A stretch of 64,000 bases of DNA from Variovorax sp. HW608. GTDB lineage: Bacteria > Pseudomonadota > Gammaproteobacteria > Burkholderiales > Burkholderiaceae_C. The DNA is taken from NCBI RefSeq assembly GCF_900090195.1, contig NZ_LT607803.1, forward strand, positions 1,054,001-1,118,000, read 5' to 3'. A program made the translations under genes and the position numbers. This document shows, piece after piece, positions 19,162 to 27,494 of the stretch. Position 1 is the first letter of the stretch, and each line of letters starts with the position of its first letter. The notes beneath the pieces are model-generated. The model saw only the letters and a list, made by a program, of their open reading frames with translations, ran no database searches and had not been told where the DNA came from.

Positions 19162-20183
19162 GACTCTGCCGTGAACCCGATGGATTTGACGATTGGGCCC
19201 CAACGCTCGTAGTCTGCCTTCAACCGACCTGCCAGCTCTTCAGGCGTCGAGGATGCGGCCTGCAATCCCATCACGCCGAGTCCTTCGACGATTTCGGGGC
19301 TGGCCAGGGCTGGGCGCAGCGCCGCGTTTGCACGCTGTACGACCTCCCGCGACGCCCCGGCGGGCAGGAACAGGCCAAACCACTCGGAGAATGCCATGTC
19401 CTTGAGCCCCTGCTCCATGAACGTTGCTACAGTGGGAGCGAAGCGATTGCGAGTGGATCCGCTCGTTGCAAGCAAGCGGCACTTTCCAGCCGCCAGGTGA
19501 GGCAGGAAGTCCCCGACGGGTCCGGAAACGGCGGGGATCTGTCCGCCGATCAAGTCAAGAATCGCGGTCTGAGTTCCGCGGTAAGGAACATGGGTCATGT
19601 CGACTCCAGCGGAACGTCCAAGTAGCACGCCGATGAAGTGCGGCACCGAACCGGCCGCCGGGGAGCCGAAGGAATTGTTCTTGGATGACTTCACCCAGGC
19701 CAGGAACTCCGGGACCGTGTTGACGGAGTTGGGTACGGCCGGTCCGACTGCGAAGCCAAAATCAAAGACACATCCAAGCGATACGGGGGCGAGGTCCTTC
19801 AACGGGTCATACGGCAGCTTCTTGTAGATGTGCGGATAGATTCCGAGCATCGACATCGGGGTTTGAAGGATGGCCGAGCCGTCTGCCGGCAAGGTCTTGA
19901 TCACCTGGATAGCAATTTGCCCTCCGGCGCCCGTCCGGTTGTCGACCACAACAGTCTTGGCATAGCTGCCGGTCATGCGAGCGGCGAGACGTCGGCACAA
20001 CGTGTCCGAGGTTCCGCCCGCGGCGAAACCAGTGATGAACTTTGCGACCTCCAACTGCGCGCCTTGCCCGAAGGCGCTTGCGGCCGGAATGGCGGCCGCG
20101 GCCGCAGCGGCTTGAAGGAACAGGCGGCGCTGCATGCTGAAGCTCGTCGGCAGGGAATTCTCCCAGCTGCTTTTGATTGACAT
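19158..20183 (-). CDS. Bug-family (TctC) periplasmic solute-binding protein
   Basis: The protein is 341 aa, starting at the ATG preceded by AGGAGACGAG. A twin-arginine-like or Sec signal (MQRRLFLQ then an Ala-rich core, cleaved near AFGQG) precedes the Bug fold: ITGFAAGGTSDTLCRRLA, VVDNRTGAGG, the SMLGIYPHIYKKLPYDPLKD segment, and THVPYRGTQTAILDLIGGQI. Bug proteins bind small carboxylates, often for partner TctAB permeases encoded elsewhere. It is the first gene of the operon with the FAD-linked oxidase and HPPD, so it probably binds an aromatic hydroxyacid. Its stop overlaps the next start. Confidence 0.9.
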   Translation of the reverse strand: MSIKSSWENSLPTSFSMQRRLFLQAAAAAAAIPAASAFGQGAQLEVAKFITGFAAGGTSDTLCRRLAARMTGSYAKTVVVDNRTGAGGQIAIQVIKTLPADGSAILQTPMSMLGIYPHIYKKLPYDPLKDLAPVSLGCVFDFGFAVGPAVPNSVNTVPEFLAWVKSSKNNSFGSPAAGSVPHFIGVLLGRSAGVDMTHVPYRGTQTAILDLIGGQIPAVSGPVGDFLPHLAAGKCRLLATSGSTRNRFAPTVATFMEQGLKDMAFSEWFGLFLPAGASREVVQRANAALRPALASPEIVEGLGVMGLQAASSTPEELAGRLKADYERWGPIVKSIGFTAES

Positions 20184-20804
20184 CTCGTCTCCTGATTGAC
20201 TACTCGAAGGCCCGCACGATGTATGCGGCGACCCCGGCATTGTGAAAAAGACTGGACGAACGAATTGCGATTTTTCTTGGATTATTTTGAAGGCGAGCTT
20301 CATATTCGTGTTCCTCGCGAGCGGCGCTGGTTGCCCTGCATCGCCCCCTCAGCGCCATTGCAATCGACGTGGCTTCCAGCAAGTCACTGAAGGCCGAGGC
20401 GTGCGCCATCACCGCGCTGTCCTTTTGGGACGTCCCCACGTGTGCTGAGCTCAGCTTTTCGAACCGTCCGGTGCGGACCCGCAAGCCGGGTAGTGTGGGA
20501 GTGGCCCGGTTCTCGGTGCGGTGGCCGGCCCCTGTCCTGACTGACTACAACTCATTGCTGCCTGCCATGTCGCTCAGCCCACATTGATCGAGGAGTGAGT
20601 ACAGATGCCTCGCTCCAAAGGGCCCACGCGAGCGCCGCAGCAGCCGCGCAGAGAGCAAGCCAACGCAGTAGGCGAGACTTCCAGACCGAAAGCACGACAA
20701 GGGCGGCGGCACTGGTCACAGCGCCCACGGTAGTTGGATCTTTCATGGACTGTCTGCGCGTGTCTGGTTCGCGGATCGATGCAATAAGCCTACAGGCGGA
20801 TTGC
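20184..20804. other. Non-coding or unrecognised region upstream of the Bug operon
   Basis: No known gene was found. It should hold the promoter of the minus-strand Bug operon near its left end. A possible small minus-strand frame (20552-20745, beginning MKDPTTVGAVTSAAALVVLS) would make a 64-aa protein with one or two hydrophobic helices, but its RBS is poor and it overlaps scar DNA, so it is not called as a gene. Confidence 0.35.
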
Positions 20805-20900
20805 GCGCGACGGGAGCTTTCCGATATCCGCCCGCAGCTAGTCCCCGCGCCACGCAACATGCCGGTCTGGTCGCGCAAGAACAATATGAGCCTCGTAGAT
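20805..20900 (-). pseudogene. Decayed copy of the flavin monooxygenase C-terminus
   Basis: These 96 bases align without gaps to 7072-7167, the last codons of the monooxygenase gene at 7051-8673 (region encoding VLVRPDQHVAW...LPTDLGKLLSRVA). The match is clear but diverged. It is followed two bases later by a fragment of the FAH-family gene, although the two genes are almost 4 kb apart in the intact operon. It is part of a collapsed second copy of the aromatic locus. Confidence 0.75.
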
Positions 20901-20902
20901 GG

Positions 20903-20989
20903 TTCATACCGATGGCCAGGTACTTCGGAGGGTTTGGTATGGGCGCGTCAAGCTGCACATCCGTCAACGGATGCGTGACTGCAGCCTCC
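20903..20989 (-). pseudogene. Decayed fragment of the FAH-family gene
   Basis: These 87 bases align without gaps to 11624-11710 inside the FAH-family gene, with seven mismatches counted. The encoded stretch still reads DVQLDAPIPNP-KYLAIGMN. The remainder of the gene toward its start is absent here: after base 20989 the sequence changes to an AT-rich block in front of the GntR copy. Confidence 0.8.
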
Positions 20990-21086
20990 CCGCCGCGGCG
21001 TCCCGGCGCAAGCCAATATATTATTAAACTATAAATGTATTGATATTGCCATCATGCACTCTTCAATGCCTGGTCTATTCACCGTT

Positions 21087-21787
21087 TATGATTGCCCCAT
21101 GTCCGCCATCCCGCAGCCGAAATCCAGCCTGACCCAGTCCGCGTACGAACGCTTGAAGGGCGATCTGCTGGCCTGCCGGCTCGAGCCCGACGAGCGACTG
21201 AACATCAGTGAGCTGTGCGGGGCATTGGGCGTCAGCCTTGGGGCCGTGCGAGAGGCACTGTCACGGCTTACCTCGGAAGGGCTGGTGGTCGCCGAGCCGC
21301 AGCGCGGCTTTCGGGTCGCCTCCATCTCCGAAGACGAACTGCGCGACCTGTATCGGACAAGGATCGAGATCGAGGCGTTGTGCCTGCGCCGCGCGATCGA
21401 GGTGGGCAGCCTGCGGTGGGAGTCCAACCTTGTGGCGGCGTATCACAGCCTTTCCAGAACGCCCGAGGCCGCGCCCGGCCACCCGGCACATGTGGGCGAT
21501 GAGTGGCTGCAGCGCCATGCCGACTTCCACGAGGCGCTGGTCAGCGGAGGTGACAGCCCGTGGCTCATGCGCTTGCGAACGCAGCTCTTTCAGCAATCCC
21601 AGCGCTACCGGCGCCTTTCCGTGTCGCTGGCCAAGACCAAGCGCAACGTCGACAAGGAGCATCGGGAACTGATGGAGGCAGTCCTGGCGCGCGACGCCGA
21701 TCGTGCCGTTGCACTGATGCGCGACCATCTGCAGCTCACGACCAAGATACTGCTCGCAGCGTCCCGCGCTTAGCCACCTGCCAGACG
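21087..21787 (+). repeat. 701-bp direct repeat containing the GntR gene (copy 2)
   Basis: This is the counterpart of 12035-12735, with one mismatch. The end of identity at 21787 (gccagacg) is abrupt; the following bases differ completely from copy 1. Confidence 0.9.
21099..21773 (+). CDS. GntR-family (FadR/FCD) transcriptional regulator, copy 2
   Basis: The protein is 224 aa and identical to the one at 12047-12721; the DNA differs by one silent change (21153). It has the same winged-helix and FCD domains. An in-frame ATG at 21054 is possible, but the start at 21099 matches copy 1. Its upstream DNA is only loosely similar to that of copy 1: the CTATTC-ACCG-TTTATG segment resembles copy 1, and an AT-rich block precedes it, so its expression may differ. 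There is no intact aromatic operon beside it; the diverged remnants of one lie just upstream. It may act in trans on the intact locus, raising regulator dose. Confidence 0.9.
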   Translation: MSAIPQPKSSLTQSAYERLKGDLLACRLEPDERLNISELCGALGVSLGAVREALSRLTSEGLVVAEPQRGFRVASISEDELRDLYRTRIEIEALCLRRAIEVGSLRWESNLVAAYHSLSRTPEAAPGHPAHVGDEWLQRHADFHEALVSGGDSPWLMRLRTQLFQQSQRYRRLSVSLAKTKRNVDKEHRELMEAVLARDADRAVALMRDHLQLTTKILLAASRA

Positions 21788-21800
21788 ATGCAAATCCCCT

Positions 21801-21893
21801 GTCGATCCCAAGGGCTTCCGCGAACAGCTTGATGAGTTACAAGCGAGCGCAGAGAAGCGGCTAGCCCTGGAGCGCAGCAAGACGCGGAACTGA
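21801..21893 (+). pseudogene. Possible C-terminal fragment of an unidentified gene
   Basis: A plus-strand frame encodes about 30 residues, VDPKGFREQLDEL followed by a helical, charged tail ending SKTRN and a stop. The composition (Lys, Glu and Arg pattern, sensible codon use) looks like a genuine protein terminus, but it has no start and directly abuts the end of the GntR repeat. It may be the surviving end of a gene cut by the duplication. The family was not recognised. Confidence 0.3.
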
Positions 21894-21988
21894 AGCACTG
21901 GCAGGCGCTGACACAACCGAGCGGAAAACCAGATCCGGCCGATCGCTGTGGATCGTTCGAATTGGCTGTTTGCGGGTTCGCTGCGCGC

Positions 21989-24268
21989 TTACGATGATCC
22001 TTCTCCTCCAGCCGGATCGCACGATGCCAAGATGGCTTGAGCAAGTGTGTAGCCTTGCTCTCGGTTGCTGCGGATGGCGACATCGGAAAAGTCATAGTCA
22101 CGCGAGGACGGTTCGTTCGGCGGCGGCCTGCGAGTGAAGCGGGTGACCTGCGTGGCCACGCCGTTGCCCATGAGCTGGATATAGAGAGGTATCCGCTTGA
22201 TCTTGTCCTGCTGCCCTGGCTCGAACTCCTGCATCAGGTTGGCGATCAGGGCGCGGTAGGCGTCGGCTTGTTCACGGATGCGCAGGTCGCTGCGCACGCG
22301 CTGGGCATAGACGACTTCGTCGCGCCGTGCCAGGACCTCGGTGATGTTGCTCGGCAGTTCCTTCTGATTGGAAAACAGATCGACCATGAAGACGCGCTTG
22401 CCATCCGGCCCGCAGCGGTCGATCACCAAGTCGAGCGGGGAATTGCTCACGACGCCGCCGTCCCAGTACGGCTGGCCGTCCACATAGGTCCAGGAGAAAC
22501 CGGGCGGCAGGCTGCCACTGGCAAGGATGTGCTCGGGGGTGAAATCATCGACATAGCTGTCGAAGGTCTCCAACTCCGCGTTCAGCACGTTGACTGCACT
22601 CACGAGCAGGCGCACCGGGCTGTGCTTGAGCGCCGGGAAGTCCACGTACTTCTCCAGCAGCCGCCGCATGGGCGCGGTGTCGTAGAGGCCGGTCCAGTTC
22701 CACGGCGGATCCCATGCTGCGTCGAATGAAGGGATCCAGCGCGGCCGGAAGAACTTCTCAACGCCGAATCCGATGATCTGCGCGGCCGTGACTGCACGCC
22801 GCGCCTGCTCGGTGAGGCCTGGCAGCGATGCGACCTTGAGATCCGCCCAGAACGATTCCAGTGCCTCGGTCGCACGATCCGGGTGGCTGGCGACGATTGC
22901 GCCGTTGAAGGCGCCGATCGAGATGCCGGCGACGATGTCGGGGAAGATTCGGCGTTCCTCCAGCGCCTTGACCACGCCGCACTCGAAGGCGCCCAGTGCA
23001 CCTCCACCTTGCAGGATCAGCACGTTCTGCATCGGCAGCGTGTTGAGCGCGAAGGCGGGCTCCTTCAGTCGGTGTTTCTCCTTGCGCAGGTTGGTGCGAT
23101 AGCGGATCAGGCTCTCGGCGGCGCGAACCTCATCGGCCGTGCGGCCAAGGGTGAACACGGCGCGCGGGATGTCCTGGCTCAGATAGATCAGGGAGAACGA
23201 GCGCCCGTCCAGCGCCCCCTGGCAGATGCTTTCGTCAGTGCCCGTGGGGTCGCCCAGGACGTTGAAACCGATATCGCCAACCTCGCAGAAAAAGTAGGAG
23301 ACGGTGTCGTAGCGTCGCCTGCGCCCCAGCATGTTGCGGGCGGCGAGCTGTCCCTGCTTTATCGCGTTGTCCCAGTGCTCGACGTGTCGTCGGCGCGAGA
23401 ACACCGGGTCGAGGAAGCTCGCCACGTCGCCCGCTGCAAAGACGTTCGGGACGCTGGCCTGCAACCGCTCGTCGACCGCGACGAAGCCATCTTCGAGCTT
23501 GATACCGCTGCCCTCGAGGAACTGCGTAGCCGGTTCCACGCCAATGCTCACGACGACCATGTCGCAAGGGATCTTGGCTCCGCTGGCAAGCTCCACTTCG
23601 TTGACTTTGCCTCTTCCGCGGAACGCGGCCACCGATTGGTTGACCATGATCGAAACTGCGCGGTCCTGCTCTGCACGGCTTTGGACGAAGTCCGAGAGCA
23701 GCGGCGATTCCAGATGCTTGAGGATCCGGCTTCCGGTTTCGATGACGGCGACGTCCAGGCCGAGTTCGCGCAGCGTGACGGCGACCTCCATGCCAAGGAA
23801 GCCGCCACCCACGATCACCACCCGCTTGGCGCTCGCGGCGGCCTGTCGAATGGCTTCGGCATCGCCCCGCGTCCTCAGCGTGTGAATTCCGCCGAGCGAG
23901 GCTCCCGTCACGCCCAGGCGCCGCGCGGAGGTTCCGGTCGCAACCAGGAGCTTGCCGTAGTGGATCCGCGATCCGGTCGATGTCTCAACCCACTGCCCTG
24001 CGGTATCAACCGCCACGGCCCGGGTCTCCAGCGCCACGTCGATCCGCTGGTCACGATAGAACGAATCCGGGTGGACCAGAATGCGTGCTTCGTCCGCCGT
24101 GCCGATCAGGTACGCCTTGGACAGGAAAGGCCGATGGTAGGGCAGGCTCGACTCGGCCGAGAGGATCAGGATCGAGCCCGTGGAGCCTTCCTGGCGCAAT
24201 GTCTGCGCCGCCTGGGCACTGGCCAGGCCGCCGCCGATCAGAAGGAAGTCGATTTGTTGGGATGCCAT
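21989..24268 (-). CDS. Fusion: ferredoxin-reductase-like flavoprotein + patatin-like phospholipase (DUF3734)
   Basis: The protein is 759 aa in one uninterrupted frame. Residues 1-400 form a pyridine-nucleotide-disulphide oxidoreductase of the rubredoxin/ferredoxin-reductase type, with the FAD motif LIGGGLASAQAA (10-21), the NAD motif VVIVGGGFLGMEVA (150-163), and NVFAAGDVASF (276-286). Residues about 413-759 are a patatin: oxyanion loop QGGGALGAFECG (420-431), nucleophile Ser450 in GISIG, Asp603 in YWDGGVVSNSP, then a DUF3734-like end. An internal Met413 could start the patatin alone, but the nearest AAGGAG is about 26 nt away. It is last in an operon with 3-hydroxybutyrate dehydrogenase and acetoacetate decarboxylase, a setting linked to polyhydroxybutyrate or ketone-body turnover. 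Confidence 0.88.
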   Translation of the reverse strand: MASQQIDFLLIGGGLASAQAAQTLRQEGSTGSILILSAESSLPYHRPFLSKAYLIGTADEARILVHPDSFYRDQRIDVALETRAVAVDTAGQWVETSTGSRIHYGKLLVATGTSARRLGVTGASLGGIHTLRTRGDAEAIRQAAASAKRVVIVGGGFLGMEVAVTLRELGLDVAVIETGSRILKHLESPLLSDFVQSRAEQDRAVSIMVNQSVAAFRGRGKVNEVELASGAKIPCDMVVVSIGVEPATQFLEGSGIKLEDGFVAVDERLQASVPNVFAAGDVASFLDPVFSRRRHVEHWDNAIKQGQLAARNMLGRRRRYDTVSYFFCEVGDIGFNVLGDPTGTDESICQGALDGRSFSLIYLSQDIPRAVFTLGRTADEVRAAESLIRYRTNLRKEKHRLKEPAFALNTLPMQNVLILQGGGALGAFECGVVKALEERRIFPDIVAGISIGAFNGAIVASHPDRATEALESFWADLKVASLPGLTEQARRAVTAAQIIGFGVEKFFRPRWIPSFDAAWDPPWNWTGLYDTAPMRRLLEKYVDFPALKHSPVRLLVSAVNVLNAELETFDSYVDDFTPEHILASGSLPPGFSWTYVDGQPYWDGGVVSNSPLDLVIDRCGPDGKRVFMVDLFSNQKELPSNITEVLARRDEVVYAQRVRSDLRIREQADAYRALIANLMQEFEPGQQDKIKRIPLYIQLMGNGVATQVTRFTRRPPPNEPSSRDYDFSDVAIRSNREQGYTLAQAILASCDPAGGEGSS

Positions 24269-24324
24269 GCAGTGTCACTGGGTAATGCCGCATTCGGGCC
24301 AAGGCCGCTGATGCCGGCGGCTCG

Positions 24325-25110
24325 TTATTGCATGAACCAGCCGTGGCTCACGATGAAGGACTGCCCCGTCAGTGCCGCGCTCGGGAACGCGGAGAGGAAC
24401 AGCACCGTTTGCGCCACGTCCTCGACGGTGGTGAAGACGCCGTCCACCGTCTGCCCCAGCATCACGTTGCGAACCACCTCGGCCTCGCTGATGCCCAGTT
24501 CCTTCGCCTGCTCCGGGATCTGCTTTTCCACGAGCGGGGTCTTCACGAACCCCGGACAGACCACGTGCGAGCGCACGTTGTGCGCGGCGCCTTCCTTGGC
24601 GAGCACGCGGGCCAGGCCCAGCAGCCCGTGCTTGGCCGTCACGTAAGCGGACTTGAGCGACGAGGCTTCATGCGAATGCACCGACCCCATGTAGATGACG
24701 ACGCCGCCGCGATCGTCCTTGTACATGTGCTTGAGGGAGGCCTTGGTGGTCAGGAACGCACCGTCCAGATGGATGGCCTGCATCTTCTTCCAATCGGCAA
24801 ACGCGTAGCTCTCGATCGGATTGACGATCTGGATGCCGGCGTTGGAGACCAGGATATCGATCGTGCCGAACTTCTCGGCGACCCGGTCCACCCCCGCGTT
24901 GACGGCGTCCTCGCTGGTGACATCCATCGCCACGCCCAGCGCCTTGCCGCCCTGGCGCACGATGTCGTCGGCCACGGCGTTCGCATGGGCCAGGTCGAGG
25001 TCGGCAATGGCGACCGTAGCGCCGGCCTTGGCCAAGGTGAAGGCAATCTCCTTGCCGATGCCGCTCGCTGCGCCCGTGACGATGGCGACCTTGCCATTCA
25101 GATTGTTCAT
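24325..25110 (-). CDS. 3-hydroxybutyrate dehydrogenase (SDR family)
   Basis: The protein is 261 aa. The cofactor motif TGAASGIG is at residues 13-20 and the SNAG variant of NNAG follows the fourth strand. The active site reads MGSVHSHEA (Ser with the substrate-contacting His seen in D-3-hydroxybutyrate dehydrogenases) and YVTAKHG (Tyr, Lys). The end [23 protein letters not shown] is typical of BdhA. It interconverts D-3-hydroxybutyrate and acetoacetate with NAD. The following gene upstream in the operon, acetoacetate decarboxylase, would use acetoacetate. AGGAGG precedes the ATG. Confidence 0.9.
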   Translation of the reverse strand: MNNLNGKVAIVTGAASGIGKEIAFTLAKAGATVAIADLDLAHANAVADDIVRQGGKALGVAMDVTSEDAVNAGVDRVAEKFGTIDILVSNAGIQIVNPIESYAFADWKKMQAIHLDGAFLTTKASLKHMYKDDRGGVVIYMGSVHSHEASSLKSAYVTAKHGLLGLARVLAKEGAAHNVRSHVVCPGFVKTPLVEKQIPEQAKELGISEAEVVRNVMLGQTVDGVFTTVEDVAQTVLFLSAFPSAALTGQSFIVSHGWFMQ

Positions 25111-25159
25111 GATTCACCTCCTGTGGAAGAAAAGGGGAAAGAAGAAAAATGCCAGCGGC

Positions 25160-25900
25160 TCATTTCGCCAGGTAGTCGTAAACGACCTCCCCCAGATCGA
25201 GGGTGAGGTCGGCGACCAGATGCCGTGCCTCGACGACCTCAAGGACTGGCAGATCGGCGACCGGCGCCAGCGCGTGCGGCGCCAGCTGCAGCGAGGCCGG
25301 GCCGCTCCACGCGCCGCGCATCCGGATGTCGCTGAGGTAGTAGCGCACCAGCTCGCAGATGCGCGGCGAGCCGTTCACGTGCGGAATGATCTTGAGCAGG
25401 AAGTTCGGCTTGGCCAGCATCCTGGCCTGCTCCTGGGCGTCGAGCGTCTTGTGCTTGTAACCCATGGTCCCCATCGCAACCCGCACCGGCCCGTAGTCCA
25501 GCGTGCCCACCAGGGTGTCGATGTGCGTGTGCAGCGTCGGGCTGGCCAGCTTCTTGGGGAAGCCCCATAGTTCGCGGCCGCCGGCGATCGGCGGATGGTT
25601 GTCGAGATACATGGCGAGCGTGTAGCTGCCGGCTTGCCCCTCGAACTCGACCGGGATCACCTGGCCGCTCTCGGTGTAGTCGCCAAAGCCCGTCGAATCG
25701 GGCATCCGGATGAACTCGTAGTGCACCAGTGGCTGCGTGGGGGTCAGCGGCTCCGGGACCACCTCGCGCAGCCGGTCGGGATCGGTGCGGTAGGTGATGA
25801 TGAAATACTCGCGCTCGACGAAGCGGTACGGTCCCAGCGGGAACGCCGGACTGGTCAGCGGCATGGCAAATGCGCGGGAGACGACGGAATCGAGGTTCAT
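25160..25900 (-). CDS. adc: Acetoacetate decarboxylase
   Basis: The protein is 246 aa. The Schiff-base lysine pair is in [12 protein letters not shown] (Lys116 and Lys117, equivalent to Lys115/116 of the clostridial enzyme). The [17 protein letters not shown] and [24 protein letters not shown] segments surround the active site. It decarboxylates acetoacetate to acetone and CO2. It is the first gene of the operon with 3-hydroxybutyrate dehydrogenase and the reductase-patatin fusion. The start at 25900 (MNLDSVV) is chosen; the longer frame to 25987 has no supporting features. The gene is recognised with confidence; why the cell would make acetone is unclear. Confidence 0.9.
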   Translation of the reverse strand: MNLDSVVSRAFAMPLTSPAFPLGPYRFVEREYFIITYRTDPDRLREVVPEPLTPTQPLVHYEFIRMPDSTGFGDYTESGQVIPVEFEGQAGSYTLAMYLDNHPPIAGGRELWGFPKKLASPTLHTHIDTLVGTLDYGPVRVAMGTMGYKHKTLDAQEQARMLAKPNFLLKIIPHVNGSPRICELVRYYLSDIRMRGAWSGPASLQLAPHALAPVADLPVLEVVEARHLVADLTLDLGEVVYDYLAK

Positions 25901-26215
25901 GACAGGGTGGCCTTTCCTTGAGAATCTGGACGGCAGCGGGGCACGGCCGGCCGGAGCCGCTTGGTGGCGGCCGGCGGGCAGTACCACGCGTCAGCGGAAG
26001 ACTGGGATCGTCCCCGATGCCGTGCGCCGGTCGCCGGCTTCCAGCGCCTGCGCGGAGGTGTGCACCGAGTAGTAGCCGACGTGCAGCGGGTACGAATGCG
26101 GCACGGCCGAGCCAAGTACGAACACCGCGTCGATTTCCAGCTCCGCAGGTAGCAACGCTGCAGCCGCATCCGACGGGTGACGAGGCCTGCGAGACGGATA
26201 TCGGGACGAAGAGCA
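25901..26215. other. Gap between acetoacetate decarboxylase and pirin genes
   Basis: The gap contains a minus-strand gene remnant (25991-26165, listed separately). The rest shows no gene. The promoter of the acetoacetate decarboxylase operon should lie at its left end, close to 25901-25990. Confidence 0.5.
25991..26165 (-). pseudogene. C-terminal remnant of a pirin-like protein
   Basis: A minus-strand frame ending at TGA (25991) encodes ELEIDAVFVLGSAVPHSYPL followed by HVGYYSVHTSAQALEAGDRR. This is protein-like and recalls the end of larger pirin proteins (GSA-PH...GYYSVHTS-AL). Upstream of about 26165 the frame loses protein character, and no start exists before the intact pirin gene begins. 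It is probably what remains of a second pirin or cupin gene after a deletion. Family assignment is from memory of the motif and is tentative. Confidence 0.45.
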
Positions 26216-26944
26216 TCAGAGCCCCGACTGTTGCCTTCTCGTTGGGGAATTCGCAGCAACAACGAGAACCATCTCGGCATCGCACAGCGCCTCGACCTCG
26301 AGCGATGGCTCGTCCCGCAGCGCCACACCCTCGCGGGCCTCCACGCGCACCCCGTTGACGAGGACCGATCCGAGCGCGGGCACGAGATAGGCGTCATGGC
26401 CGACTTTGAGTTCGAGCTTGATCGAGCCCCCTGCAGCAAGCACCGCTCCAAAAACCTCCGCGTCCGCGCGGATCGGCAACGCATCGGGTGCGCCATAGCC
26501 GCTGGCGAGCGGAACAAATCGCCCAGCGCGGTCGCTCCTCGGAAACGGCTGCGTACTCCAACGGGGTGGGTTGCCAACCTGGTTCGGCTTGATCCAGATC
26601 TGGAAGATCCGCGTCGGCGTCTCCTCGTCATTGCGTTCGGAATGCCGTATGCCGGTTCCGGCGCTCATGACCTGAACGTCGCCCGCCTTCGTGCGGCCCT
26701 TGTTGCCGAGGTCATCTTCATGCGTGATGACGCCCTCACGCACGTAGGTGATGATCTCGACATCGGCATGCGGGTGCAGCGAGAAGCCCGCGCGCGGAGC
26801 GATCTCATCGTCATTCCAGACATACAGACGGCCAACTGCCTTATGCGTGGGATTGCCGTACTGGCCGATGGCGAAATGATGCTTCGCCTTCAGCCAGCCG
26901 ATATCCACGCCGCCGATCTCGGCAAGGGTTCTGTGCTCGATCAT
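26216..26944 (-). CDS. Pirin-family protein (bicupin, quercetinase-like)
   Basis: The protein is 242 aa, starting MIEHRTLAEIGGVDIGWLKA. The N-terminal cupin contains the metal ligands of the pirin signature in HPHADVEIITYVREGVITHEDDLG, and the SAGTGIRHSERNDEETPTRI stretch supplies further His and Glu. The C-terminal cupin follows the QIWIKPN segment. Pirins of this short class (YhhW-like) bind Fe or another metal, and some cleave quercetin. A flavonoid substrate would fit the plant-aromatic theme, but this is not shown. The longer frame up to 27208 is not supported. Confidence 0.87.
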   Translation of the reverse strand: MIEHRTLAEIGGVDIGWLKAKHHFAIGQYGNPTHKAVGRLYVWNDDEIAPRAGFSLHPHADVEIITYVREGVITHEDDLGNKGRTKAGDVQVMSAGTGIRHSERNDEETPTRIFQIWIKPNQVGNPPRWSTQPFPRSDRAGRFVPLASGYGAPDALPIRADAEVFGAVLAAGGSIKLELKVGHDAYLVPALGSVLVNGVRVEAREGVALRDEPSLEVEALCDAEMVLVVAANSPTRRQQSGL

Positions 26945-27044
26945 GGTGCACCGTCCTGAATACGCGAGCCAGCGCGCCAGTGGGCTGAAGATGCAGCTAG
27001 GCGACCACCCAGCTTCGTCATGCAGGCACCCGCCACATCCATGG

Positions 27045-27449
27045 TCAAACTTGGAGCTGCCGCAAGAGCGTGGCGAAGTCCGCGACTTCCCAATGCTCCG
27101 CAAGTCTTCCGTCCTGAATTCTGTAGAGCTGGAAAGCCATCGCGTCAATTGGACGACCTGTGGGACGAAGGCCGGCGAACTCACCCTTGTGCACCCCCTG
27201 GACCGCATTCAGGACTGCGACCTTGTCTCCCTCGGCCAGGATCTCCGAGATCGGTAGCTTCAAATCGGCAAAGGCGGCGTGGAGCCCGGCGAAATACTGC
27301 TTGAGAGCCTCACGCCCTGGGGTTTGGCCGGCCAGATGATCGTTGTAATTCTCTGCGACGATCTGGTCGAAGACCTGGAAATCGGCAGCTTCGATGGCGG
27401 CAAAAAACCGTCTGACAAGTTCCTTGTTTTCTTCAGCTTTTGACGACAT
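27045..27449 (-). CDS. SnoaL-like / ester cyclase domain protein
   Basis: The protein is 134 aa, a single NTF2-fold domain. ENKELVRRFFAAIEAADF is the standard N-terminal helix, VAENYNDHLAGQTPGREALKQYF and the GDKVAVLNAVQGVHKGEF strands follow, then the RPTGRPIDAMAFQLYRIQDGRLAEHWEVAD core typical of SnoaL-type ester cyclases. Bacterial members often have unknown substrates and are frequently induced with oxidoreductases. It precedes two stand-alone reductase genes on the same strand (27495 and 28209), but intergenic distances suggest loose grouping. AGGAG lies upstream of the ATG. Confidence 0.85.
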   Translation of the reverse strand: MSSKAEENKELVRRFFAAIEAADFQVFDQIVAENYNDHLAGQTPGREALKQYFAGLHAAFADLKLPISEILAEGDKVAVLNAVQGVHKGEFAGLRPTGRPIDAMAFQLYRIQDGRLAEHWEVADFATLLRQLQV

Positions 27450-27494
27450 TTCATCTACTCCTGCTACGAAGTCATCTTTGGATTTCTATCGCAA

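Noticed and set aside
20552..20745. Small hydrophobic protein (about 64 aa) on the minus strand upstream of the Bug operon
   Set aside because: Weak RBS, no recognisable family, and located in rearranged DNA; kept only as a possibility in the region note.
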